Part shown: piece by piece, positions 1 to 5,279 of the stretch
Position numbering within the stretch: position 1 is the stretch's first letter
Layout of the letters: each line of letters begins with the position of its first letter
Assembly: GCA_021802165.1 (NCBI GenBank)
Contig: JAKAAU010000124.1
Coordinates: forward strand, 1-5,279
Source of the DNA: Thermoplasmata archaeon
GTDB lineage: Archaea > Thermoplasmatota > Thermoplasmata > Thermoplasmatales > Thermoplasmataceae
DNA length: 5,279 nt
Direction of reading: 5' to 3'
Program-made: the position numbers and the translations under genes
The notes under the pieces: model-generated
What the model was told of the DNA's origin: nothing
The model's database searches: none
Seen by the model: the letters and a program-made list of their open reading frames with translations, nothing else

Positions 1-1398
1 AGGTATTATAACATTTTTGATTCCCAGCTCATCAGCAACAGGCATGGTAACCTGCGGCCCCGCACCGCCAAAGCCAAATAATGTAAATTCAGTTGGGTCC
101 AACCCCCTTTCAACGGTAACGAGCCTTATTGCCCTTGCCATTTCAAGGTTTGCCAGCTTAATGGCTGATTCAGCCACCTCATATGGATCACCCAGCTTCT
201 GGAGTGCTTTTAAAGCCAGGTCTTTCCTTAATATTTTGTCAGAACCTGACATTTTATCATTTATAATGCCCATAACAAGGTTTGAATCTGTAAGTGTAGG
301 CTCTTTTCCACCCCTGTTATATGCAACAGGCCCAGGTTCCGATCCTGCGCTCATAGGGCCTATATTAAGTGCGCCCGTTTTATCTTTCCATATAACTGTG
401 CCACCGCCTGACGATACTTCTGAAAGGTCTATAAATGGAAATCTCACAGGATAGCCAGATCCTTTCACTATACGCCCGTGGTGTGAAGAACCGCCAACCT
501 CGTATTCTGCGGTGATGTCCACATTATAGTTAATAACTGTACCTGCCTTGGATGTCGTTCCACCCATATCAAAACTTATTACATGGTCAATGCCCAGAAT
601 GCTTGCAAATTCACTGGCGGCAATTACCCCCGCTGCTGGCCCTGATTCTATTATGTTGACTGGCTTTTTAATAACTTCATCAACAGAAACCAGGCCTCCT
701 GCATTGGACATCATATTTATTTCCGGCGAACCGAATTTATCCAGTACAGACTTCAATCTTTTTAGATAGCCCGAAACCACAGGCATAAGGACGGCATTAA
801 CAACTGTAGTTGATGTCCTTTCATATTCCCTGGGTTCGGGTGAAACATCGTATGATATGGAAATATTATCAAAGTATTTTGATAAATAATTCTTAATATT
901 CATTTCATTTTCAGGCCTTAAATAGGAATGCAAAAAGCATATTGCAAGGGATTTTACGTTATTCTTAGCCATAGATGTTTTTATGGATTCAAGATCAGAT
1001 GTTTCAGCCTTTTTAATTATATGCCCATTAACATCGGTACGTTCATCTAACTCATAGCGCAATTTTGATGGTATAAGTGATCTGGGCCTGTGAAAATCAA
1101 GATTATAAAGCTCAGGCCTGTTCTGCCTTCCTATCTCTATTACATCCTTAAAACCCTTTGTGGTAAGAAGTGCAGTTTTTGGCAATTCAAGGCCATACTG
1201 CCCCAGCAATGAGTTTGTTGCGATTGTTGTTGCATGTACAAACTCATCAATATTTTTATTAAGATATTTGCTTAATCCGTCCATGACGGCCTGTTCAGGG
1301 TTGGCAGGCGTTGTTGGAACTTTATAATAGTGTATTTCCTCATCTATTACAATAATATCAGTGAAGGTCCCACCTATATCAATTGATACTGTAACCAT
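1..1398 (-). CDS. hyuA: HyuA-type hydantoinase/5-oxoprolinase subunit A, partial (3' end off the window)
   Basis: The reading frame starts at ATG 1398 and stays open for 466 codons to base 1, ending in the residues KNVIIP. The family is usually about 640-700 residues, so roughly the last 200 are outside the window. These enzymes are cytosolic, ATP-dependent and open cyclic amides (hydantoins, 5-oxoproline) or carboxylate ketones, normally with a HyuB subunit. Seen in the sequence: the N-terminal phosphate-binding motif DIGGTFTD (residues 7-14), [12 protein letters not shown] (55-66), SNAGG (231-235), ESGPAAGV (251-258), the second phosphate loop DMGGTTSK (277-284), SSGGGT (329-334), [11 protein letters not shown] (347-357) and FGFGGAGP (441-448). 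These are the Hydant_A_N and Hydantoinase_A domain hallmarks in the right order, without a frameshift. No Shine-Dalgarno is visible before the ATG, which suits a leaderless or short-leader mRNA. HyuB would be expected to the left. The family is secure; the exact substrate (5-oxoproline, hydantoin, acetone or acetophenone) cannot be told. Confidence -1.
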   Translation of the reverse strand, partial: MVTVSIDIGGTFTDIIVIDEEIHYYKVPTTPANPEQAVMDGLSKYLNKNIDEFVHATTIATNSLLGQYGLELPKTALLTTKGFKDVIEIGRQNRPELYNLDFHRPRSLIPSKLRYELDERTDVNGHIIKKAETSDLESIKTSMAKNNVKSLAICFLHSYLRPENEMNIKNYLSKYFDNISISYDVSPEPREYERTSTTVVNAVLMPVVSGYLKRLKSVLDKFGSPEINMMSNAGGLVSVDEVIKKPVNIIESGPAAGVIAASEFASILGIDHVISFDMGGTTSKAGTVINYNVDITAEYEVGGSSHHGRIVKGSGYPVRFPFIDLSEVSSGGGTVIWKDKTGALNIGPMSAGSEPGPVAYNRGGKEPTLTDSNLVMGIINDKMSGSDKILRKDLALKALQKLGDPYEVAESAIKLANLEMARAIRLVTVERGLDPTEFTLFGFGGAGPQVTMPVADELGIKNVIIP

Positions 1399-1701
1399 AT
1401 ACTTGGGATTAGCTTTTACATTATTAATATTTTCACGGAAACTTTAAATTTATGCAATATTTTGTGGTTTTTATCGTTTATTACGTAGATATAGGTTAGA
1501 GTTGTGCATGACTTTTGAAATTACAGCAATTCATATACACTGCCAGAATTCCATAATTTTTATCTCATTTTCTTATGTACAACAATTGTAGTATACAGAG
1601 AATATATAACTCCAATAGTAACTTAAAAATTAGAAGACCCCGATTTACCATATATATGCACAATGGGATTCATTGAAGAGAATATAGTTAATGCGTTTGC
1701 G
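1399..1701. other. Noncoding gap between the RDD gene and hyuA
   Basis: This A+T-rich gap of about 300 bases separates two genes of the same orientation. I find no supported gene on either strand; the longest start-to-stop frame noticed is 27 codons on the plus strand (1508-1591), without a ribosome site or recognisable product. It contains the likely hyuA promoter at its left end, the end of the upstream operon at its right end, and a weak inverted repeat (TACAA-caa-TTGTA, 1578-1590) with no clear role. Confidence 0.6.
1421..1433 (-). promoter_or_regulatory. Candidate TATA box of hyuA
   Basis: On the minus strand this reads AAAATATTAATAA, centred about 28 bases before the hyuA ATG, which is the spacing expected for a TATA box driving a leaderless archaeal transcript. 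A second candidate, ATAAATTTAAAG (about 1443-1454), lies some 50 bases upstream and would give a leader of about 20 bases. The lack of a Shine-Dalgarno before the ATG favours the nearer element. The region is so A+T-rich that chance matches are likely. Confidence 0.35.
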
Positions 1702-1706
1702 TTAAC
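1687..1706 (-). terminator. Hairpin over the stop codon of the RDD gene, possible operon terminator
   Basis: The minus-strand RNA can fold GUUAACGC-AAAC-GCAUUAAC, an 8-bp stem with one G-U pair and a 4-base loop. It includes the TAA stop codon (1704-1702) and is followed by a pyrimidine-rich stretch (ctatattctcttc). Archaeal termination depends mainly on U-tracts, so the hairpin could instead be a 3' stability element. It sits at the end of the three-gene unit and before a long gap, which supports an end-of-transcript role. Confidence 0.4.
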
Positions 1707-2724
1707 CTAACACGTAAGATTCTATATTAGCAGCAATAAATATGAGAAACATAGAAGTGGCAAAGTAAAATACAAACATTGATGTCTCTGCTTTTAAAAT
1801 ATTTTGAAACTCTTTATAACTAATTCCTTTGGTATAATTCTCTATAAAACTTGTTACAATTGTAACCACACACATTGCAAATGCTATTCCTAAAACATAT
1901 GCAAAGGTCTCCGGAAAAAATTGTGGAAGAACTTTATCCACAAAAGTGTATTTATTTCCAAGAAGTGCCATACCCATTACAGACCCTTCCAGTAGTGAGG
2001 AGGTGTATAATACAAAAATCGTAGGTATTAATAAGAAAAGCCCGCCAAGTTCTAATTGGAGATCATACGACGTGTTATTCCCAATTAATATATTATTTAA
2101 TTGATTAAATGTGGGGTTGTGATAGGGTGCTATGGAGCCAGAACCACCTGAAAAATACGTTTTACCAATCATTAAAGTTATGATAGATATGGTGAATAAT
2201 GGAAGGTAATACAATATTGCCGATATAAGTATATAATCATATAGATGCTTCTTTTTAGCATTATCAATATAAAATATATGTAATGCCTGTTCAGTAAATT
2301 TTTGTGGTCTTTCTCTTTTTCTTAGCAAACTCAGGGAGTCTACTATATTTGTTATAGGAAACGCTTTGATAGCCGTTCTAATTAGTGTTTTGCTTATATA
2401 GCTATTATCCGTTTTCAATAAAACTATTTTGCCATGGACAAGTCTATTCCCCAATGAGAGATTTCCATATATTTCAAAAAAGAAATATACAAACGAAACA
2501 ATAACAAATATCATAGATGAAATCAGTAATTTATCAGCATATGATGTGGTAATTCCTTTAGTGCCATAGGAATAAACTTCCACTAAATCAAAAAGCTCAA
2601 ACTGCTTATGTAAAGGATAAAGAATAAATGATGTTATGCAAATTAAAAGAGTTAAATCTATAAGATATGCAAATATCCTTTGGTAGAAAGTTGCTACTTC
2701 AACTTGGGAATTTGTCTTCGCCAT
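1702..2724 (-). CDS. RDD-family polytopic membrane protein with C-terminal extension
   Basis: RDD proteins are small membrane proteins, mostly of unknown role, some linked to ion or solute transport. Numbering from the ATG at 2724 (340 residues), the defining residues are R16 and D23 in FYQRIFAYLIDLTLL and D163 in HLYDY. Between them FFFEIYGNLSLGNRL (81-95) matches the family's loop after helix 2. Predicted membrane segments are about 18-38, 65-86, 166-187, 227-247, 272-294 and 315-336. The classic domain ends near 187, so the C-terminal half is an extension with three more helices and an outside loop (about 188-226) rich in Gly, Ser and Asn. I prefer 2724 over the upstream ATG at 2742 (346 residues) because GGAG sits 6 bases before it. 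The gene overlaps the end of the M48 gene by 26 bases (44 with the longer start), so the two are probably translationally coupled. A role in export of, or immunity to, the upstream small peptide is inference from position. Confidence 0.85.
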   Translation of the reverse strand: MAKTNSQVEVATFYQRIFAYLIDLTLLICITSFILYPLHKQFELFDLVEVYSYGTKGITTSYADKLLISSMIFVIVSFVYFFFEIYGNLSLGNRLVHGKIVLLKTDNSYISKTLIRTAIKAFPITNIVDSLSLLRKRERPQKFTEQALHIFYIDNAKKKHLYDYILISAILYYLPLFTISIITLMIGKTYFSGGSGSIAPYHNPTFNQLNNILIGNNTSYDLQLELGGLFLLIPTIFVLYTSSLLEGSVMGMALLGNKYTFVDKVLPQFFPETFAYVLGIAFAMCVVTIVTSFIENYTKGISYKEFQNILKAETSMFVFYFATSMFLIFIAANIESYVLG

Positions 2725-3703
2725 GCTTTTGACTCCATTCATTAATTTTCTTTATTCTGACAGTGGTAGATGGATGACTGAGAGTTAAAGAAAAGGTATA
2801 CATATACTTCGGGCTAAACTTTAACGGGGTTTTATTAAGGTTATCTATACTTACGAGAGCTGATTTTACAGTATCTGCCCCTACAGCTTTACAGGCAAAT
2901 AGATCGGCTTTTACCTCATCGCTGCGCTGTAGTAGTGGAAGTATTAATGTGGCGAAAATATAAAGGAAAATAATTGCTATAGGAATCAGTATATAAAATT
3001 TTTTTTCAATGAATGAAAGCAGGAAAGCGTTAATGCCAAATACCAGTGCCAACCAGCTAATCAAAAAATGTTTTAAATTATGTTTCATAACTAAATGCCC
3101 TATTTCGTGTGCAACAACAGCTTCTAATTCTGACTCTGATAAGTTTGAAAGCAGATAGCTTGTAATATAAATATAATATTTATCTGATTGGTATCCATTA
3201 GCTATTTTAACGCTGTTTGTATCTATTATTTTTATGTGAGGTGTTATGTTATAATCCCGAAAAACCTTAAGTATTGACTGTATTTTTGTGTCTTCATTGT
3301 TTTCTATTGATGGAATTCTATTATATTTTATATTAGAGATTGGCTGTAATAGAACCAGGAGTATGAATATAATTAATACTATATTTATGTATATTAAAGT
3401 ATCAATATATGTGTGAGTCATAATATAATATCCAGAAACAAACATAAAAAATAATATAAGCACTATTAGTGGACCATAACTATTGAATTTTAGATATTCA
3501 GCAAATGTTGCTGTTATACCTTTATCTTTCCTGTCAATAAGGTATCCTAAAAAAACAAGAATAAATGCTACAAATTCTGAACCCGTAAGAGTTATTAACC
3601 ATATCAACAGTGTAAAGTGATAAATAATAATTGAAGGTATAAATAAAAATATAGATATCGGATACAAAGTACCGATTATTATGCGTTTTTGAAAATTATC
3701 CAT
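2699..3703 (-). CDS. M48-family membrane metalloprotease (HtpX/Ste24-like)
   Basis: This 334-residue protein is a zinc metallopeptidase embedded in the cytoplasmic membrane. The zinc site is HEIGH (His199, Glu200, His203) with the third ligand Glu263 in the family motif RSDEVKAD (260-267, the usual ExxAD). The C-terminal HPSTTVRI (310-317) is also typical of M48, as is the IANGY strand (167-171) before the active site. Four hydrophobic segments (about 8-29, 31-55, 77-95, 100-122) precede the soluble part and two more (about 212-232, 236-256) split it. With Lys/Arg at the N-terminus and in the 57-61 loop, the positive-inside rule puts the protease domain in the cytoplasm, as in HtpX. HtpX acts in membrane protein quality control and Ste24 in peptide precursor maturation. 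The four-helix N-terminus and the setting, 15 bases after a small hydrophobic protein and overlapping an RDD gene, fit a dedicated maturation protease, but general quality control is not excluded. No catalytic residue is missing. Confidence 0.93.
   Translation of the reverse strand: MDNFQKRIIIGTLYPISIFLFIPSIIIYHFTLLIWLITLTGSEFVAFILVFLGYLIDRKDKGITATFAEYLKFNSYGPLIVLILFFMFVSGYYIMTHTYIDTLIYINIVLIIFILLVLLQPISNIKYNRIPSIENNEDTKIQSILKVFRDYNITPHIKIIDTNSVKIANGYQSDKYYIYITSYLLSNLSESELEAVVAHEIGHLVMKHNLKHFLISWLALVFGINAFLLSFIEKKFYILIPIAIIFLYIFATLILPLLQRSDEVKADLFACKAVGADTVKSALVSIDNLNKTPLKFSPKYMYTFSLTLSHPSTTVRIKKINEWSQKHGEDKFPS
2733..2736 (-). promoter_or_regulatory. Shine-Dalgarno GGAG deciding the RDD start
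   Basis: GGAG followed by 8 bases (2+6; GGAGTC then AAAAGC) precedes the ATG at 2724. The alternative ATG at 2742 is preceded only by A-rich sequence, so the downstream start is favoured. The site lies inside the last codons of the M48 gene, as expected for coupled translation. Confidence 0.5.
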
Positions 3704-3707
3704 ATCG

Positions 3708-3712
3708 CACCT
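3708..3712 (-). promoter_or_regulatory. Shine-Dalgarno AGGTG of the M48 gene
   Basis: AGGTG lies 4 bases before the ATG at 3703 and within the 15-base gap after the stop codon of the small-peptide gene. It matches the archaeal anti-Shine-Dalgarno well. It supports both the chosen start and translation of the protease from the same mRNA as the upstream peptide. Confidence 0.6.
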
Positions 3713-3718
3713 ATGGAA

Positions 3719-4192
3719 TCAATATGCAGCTATTGCAGCGCCAATGGCCGCTCCAACATATCCACTTGCTGCTAAAATTGCATCTGCGGTCGCTTCTGTA
3801 ATCCATCCAGCAGCCCCTAATGCGTCAGCGACAAGAATGGCTACGCTGGGTTCCAGTCCCATAGTGACAGTTAGCCAATTAAACCAAGTAGACGCTGTCG
3901 GGAAATGGCCATGTGTGAAGTAGTAGTATAGAAAATTTCCATGTGATGTGCCAGTATTAATTAGCGCCCCGGGAAGCATATGACTTGCGTCTTCAATAAT
4001 AGGAACTCCTGCAATACTTAAGTATCCTGCTCCCGATATCATACAGAAGAGTGATACCATCACAATAGCTTTTGCAACTCTCTTGTAGTGCTCCCTGTTA
4101 TCTTTTTGCATGGAGCCAATTGCCATGTTCGAAGATAACCCCTTTCTTTTACGGTAGAGAACACTGCTCTCAACTATGTTTATTTCAAACAT
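3719..4192 (-). CDS. Unknown small membrane protein, candidate bacteriocin-like precursor peptide
   Basis: I do not recognise a named family for this 157-residue protein. Seen: a basic N-terminus (R14-K17, K37-R38), one hydrophobic segment (about 39-62), a middle stretch with four His (71, 84, 94, 96) and many aromatic residues (88-106), and a C-terminal region (115-157) with 16 Ala in 43 residues, ending GAAIAAY. Residues 107-157 contain no Lys, Arg or His and four acidic residues. The block from M111 onward aligns without gaps to the start of enterocin AS-48 as I recall it (shared G112, V117, A118, V121, A127, G129, W130, T132, S143, G144), but lacks the cationic end of AS-48. The start at 4192 is chosen because a TATA box lies 27 bases upstream, which fits a leaderless mRNA. 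ATGs at codons 23 and 28 are alternatives, the former with a weak GGGGTT upstream. The gene leads an operon with an M48 protease and an RDD protein. A processed secreted or membrane-inserted peptide is my inference; an anchored regulatory partner of the protease is the main alternative. Confidence 0.75.
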   Translation of the reverse strand: MFEINIVESSVLYRKRKGLSSNMAIGSMQKDNREHYKRVAKAIVMVSLFCMISGAGYLSIAGVPIIEDASHMLPGALINTGTSHGNFLYYYFTHGHFPTASTWFNWLTVTMGLEPSVAILVADALGAAGWITEATADAILAASGYVGAAIGAAIAAY

Positions 4193-4215
4193 AATATATA
4201 TAGATACATAACATT

Positions 4216-4223
4216 TATTTAAA
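4216..4223 (-). promoter_or_regulatory. TATA box of the peptide-M48-RDD operon
   Basis: The minus strand reads TTTAAATA, close to the archaeal TATA consensus, centred 27-28 bases upstream of the A of the ATG at 4192. That spacing places the transcription start at or next to the start codon, so the mRNA is probably leaderless. No Shine-Dalgarno is present before this ATG, in contrast to the two downstream genes. Confidence 0.55.
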
Positions 4224-4256
4224 TATTTCTATAAATACATACATCAAGATTGCCTT

Positions 4257-4293
4257 ACTATATAATTTACTTTCTTCGTTATACTATATAGTA
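4257..4293. repeat. Direct repeat and 12-bp palindrome upstream of the operon promoter
   Basis: ACTATATA occurs at 4257-4264 and again at 4283-4290, 26 bases apart. The second copy lies within the perfect palindrome TACTATATAGTA (4282-4293). Both lie some 40-70 bases upstream of the TATA box, where an archaeal activator could bind. The low-complexity A+T background makes chance occurrence quite possible. Confidence 0.35.
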
Positions 4294-4435
4294 GTAATAT
4301 ATAGAAATTAATTCGTGAATAAACTTATTCTTATTTAACTTCATTCTGGGCTTATATTCTTTTATTGTATTTTTAGATGGTATATATGGAATATTTACGG
4401 GGCGATATATTATTTACTATTTAAATAAATTTCAA

Positions 4436-4453
4436 AAGGGAAAATATTCCCTT
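4436..4453. repeat. Perfect inverted repeat AAGGGAA-AATA-TTCCCTT
   Basis: A 7-bp perfect stem with a 4-base spacer, G+C-rich at its core within an otherwise very A+T-rich gap. Part of it (AAATATTCC, 4442-4450) is also the reverse complement of GGAATATTT at 4388-4396. It lies about 140 bases beyond the DUF763 stop and about 240 bases upstream of the small-peptide gene. It could be a protein-binding site or a transcript-end hairpin; the sequence alone cannot decide. Confidence 0.45.
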
Positions 4454-4578
4454 CCATTTAATTATTAACTTCATTGAGAGTGTTGGCCTATATTTACCCC
4501 AAATTATGGATAGGATCATTTAGTTTCAACAATGTTTATAATAATATTTATAATACATTATATAAATAACACCCAGAA

Positions 4579-4594
4579 AGAAAATTGATTTTCT
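4579..4594 (-). terminator. Weak inverted repeat at the DUF763 stop codon, possible terminator
   Basis: The minus strand reads AGAAAATCAATTTTCT, a 7-bp A/T-rich inverted repeat that begins within the TAG stop codon and is followed by T-rich sequence. With only 2 bases between the arms the real loop would be larger. The T-run (ATTTTCTTTCT) is the part most likely to matter for archaeal termination. Confidence 0.3.
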
Positions 4595-5279
4595 ATCTGC
4601 TGGAAATTCTATAACTCATTCTGGCCAGGCGTTTTGATATTTCTGCATAGTTGCTGTTTCCATTCAGTATTTCCTTATAAAATTTTATAGCTTCATCATA
4701 ATCGTTTACATTTACCGGCTTTGGAACGCCGTCCTTCCCACCAAGGCAAAAAGAATATTTAACCGGGTCTGCAAATGATGGCTTATCCCCATAAACAATT
4801 TCAGCAAGATATGAAAGTGCCCTTATTGTTGATTTTGAAATTCCTGGCATGTCCATCAATTCATCGAACTTACCAGGATTATACTCATAAAGTTCTTTCA
4901 TTTTCTGCCAGTTTATTTTATAATTCAGGTCAAGAACAGAGGCTGATTCCATAAAATTGTCCAGTGAACGTTGTTTGCTGTATTTTAGAGGATTGTCCTG
5001 TATTATATTTATTATTCCTTCCCTATTTTTTTCACTTTTTCTGGTTGAAAGGTCAAGTGCAATATTTTCTTCGTAGCCGGAAATGCCATTCCTTTTATCA
5101 TCATATAAAGAAATGTCATTATTTTTCCAGTGGTACCGCCTGGCAAGGCTTGAAACAGTATTCATGCCCTGGTTGACTATTGTATAATTTCCTTTGTAAT
5201 CCATCAGAATAAATTGCATATAAAGGTTAAATCCGTCCTGGAGCAGCTTTTCATCCACCTTTGCTATTGATTTCGCATC
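4593..5279 (-). CDS. DUF763 domain protein, partial (5' end off the window)
   Basis: The frame is open to the right edge of the window and ends at TAG 4595-4593, giving 228 visible residues of a family that is typically near 370-400 long, so the N-terminal part is missing. A GTG at 5258 is in frame but is not the true start: the seven codons before it (DAKSIAK) continue the conserved domain, and the family's QDG and QQGMN-like motifs follow at once. Seen in the visible part: LLQDGF (12-17), NQGMN (36-40), ARRYHW (46-51), the helix-hairpin-helix-like MPGISKSTIRAL (144-155), and the signature DPVKYSFCLGGKDGVPKPV (171-189), followed by YDEAI. The role of DUF763 is not established. The hairpin-like motif hints at nucleic acid contact, but this is inference. 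Base composition is closer to hyuA than to the operon downstream, and the 400-base gap suggests it is transcribed separately from that operon. Confidence 0.92.
   Translation of the reverse strand, partial: DAKSIAKVDEKLLQDGFNLYMQFILMDYKGNYTIVNQGMNTVSSLARRYHWKNNDISLYDDKRNGISGYEENIALDLSTRKSEKNREGIINIIQDNPLKYSKQRSLDNFMESASVLDLNYKINWQKMKELYEYNPGKFDELMDMPGISKSTIRALSYLAEIVYGDKPSFADPVKYSFCLGGKDGVPKPVNVNDYDEAIKFYKEILNGNSNYAEISKRLARMSYRISSR

Larger units (their letters stand above)
4193..4592. other. A+T-rich noncoding gap between the DUF763 gene and the operon
   Basis: About 400 bases without a supported gene on either strand. The minus-strand frame 4344-4279 (21 residues, Tyr/Ile-rich) and short plus-strand frames lack ribosome sites and look accidental. 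The gap holds the operon promoter and its upstream repeats (4216-4293), an inverted repeat at 4436-4453, and a possible end of the DUF763 transcript at its right edge. No tRNA, CRISPR or insertion-sequence structure is seen. Confidence 0.6.

Noticed and set aside
17..454. Plus-strand open frame of 145 codons
   Set aside because: It lies antisense to the well-conserved hyuA coding sequence, and its product is Ser/Pro-rich with no recognisable domain; it is a shadow frame.
548..769. Plus-strand open frame of 73 codons
   Set aside because: Also antisense to hyuA, over the DMGGTTSK and SGPAAG region; no ribosome site or family resemblance.
1578..1590. Inverted repeat TACAA-caa-TTGTA as an operator of hyuA
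   Set aside because: Only 5 bp per arm, more than 120 bases from the likely promoter, and easily expected by chance in this sequence.
1508..1591. Small plus-strand frame (27 residues) in the gap upstream of hyuA
   Set aside because: No Shine-Dalgarno, no clear promoter and no recognisable product; expected by chance.
3719..4192. Lipoprotein reading of the small protein because of the Cys at residue 50
   Set aside because: The residues before it (VSLFC) do not fit a lipobox, which needs a small residue just before the Cys, and the Cys is in the middle of the hydrophobic segment.
4279..4344. Small minus-strand frame (21 residues, Tyr/Ile-rich) upstream of the small-peptide gene
   Set aside because: Composition simply reflects the A+T-rich repeats it crosses; no ribosome site, and it overlaps the palindrome upstream of the promoter.
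4964..5176. Plus-strand open frame of 70 codons
   Set aside because: Antisense to the conserved part of the DUF763 gene; Cys/Phe/His-rich composition typical of a shadow frame.

Overview
The window looks like a piece of an archaeal chromosome, most likely from an acidophilic member of the Thermoplasmatales (Ferroplasma/Acidiplasma/Cuniculiplasma type). The reasons are a DUF763 gene (a largely archaeal family), high A+T with many ATA, AGA and AGG codons, TATA-box-like elements placed for leaderless transcripts, and Shine-Dalgarno sites only on genes inside an operon. This assignment is inference; there is no rRNA or other marker to prove it. All five supported genes lie on the minus strand, so transcription runs from right to left.

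From right to left in transcription order: (1) 5279-4593 is the C-terminal part of a DUF763 protein, cut by the window edge. (2) 4592-4193 is a very A+T-rich gap of about 400 bases with no convincing gene. It holds several palindromes and repeats and a TATA box placed for a leaderless start at 4192. (3) 4192-1702 is a tightly packed three-gene unit: a 157-residue unknown membrane peptide with an Ala/Gly-rich hydrophobic C-terminus, an M48 (HtpX/Ste24-like) membrane metalloprotease, and an RDD-family multi-pass membrane protein. The first two are 15 bases apart and the last two overlap. The unit ends in a hairpin over the last stop codon. (4) 1701-1399 is a second noncoding gap. (5) 1398-1 is the first 466 codons of a HyuA-type hydantoinase/5-oxoprolinase A subunit, cut by the left edge.

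The flanking HyuA and DUF763 genes are ordinary metabolic or conserved archaeal genes, while the middle unit is visibly richer in A+T and looks accessory. Its layout (small hydrophobic precursor, then membrane protease, then polytopic membrane protein) is what one expects of a secreted or membrane-inserted peptide with a maturation protease and an export or immunity protein. The C-terminal part of the small protein also aligns without gaps to the first ~38 residues of the circular bacteriocin enterocin AS-48 as I recall that sequence, with an identical Gly-Trp-x-Thr core. A candidate archaeal bacteriocin-like or processed-peptide cassette is therefore the main discovery lead here. The function is inferred from sequence alone and is unproven.
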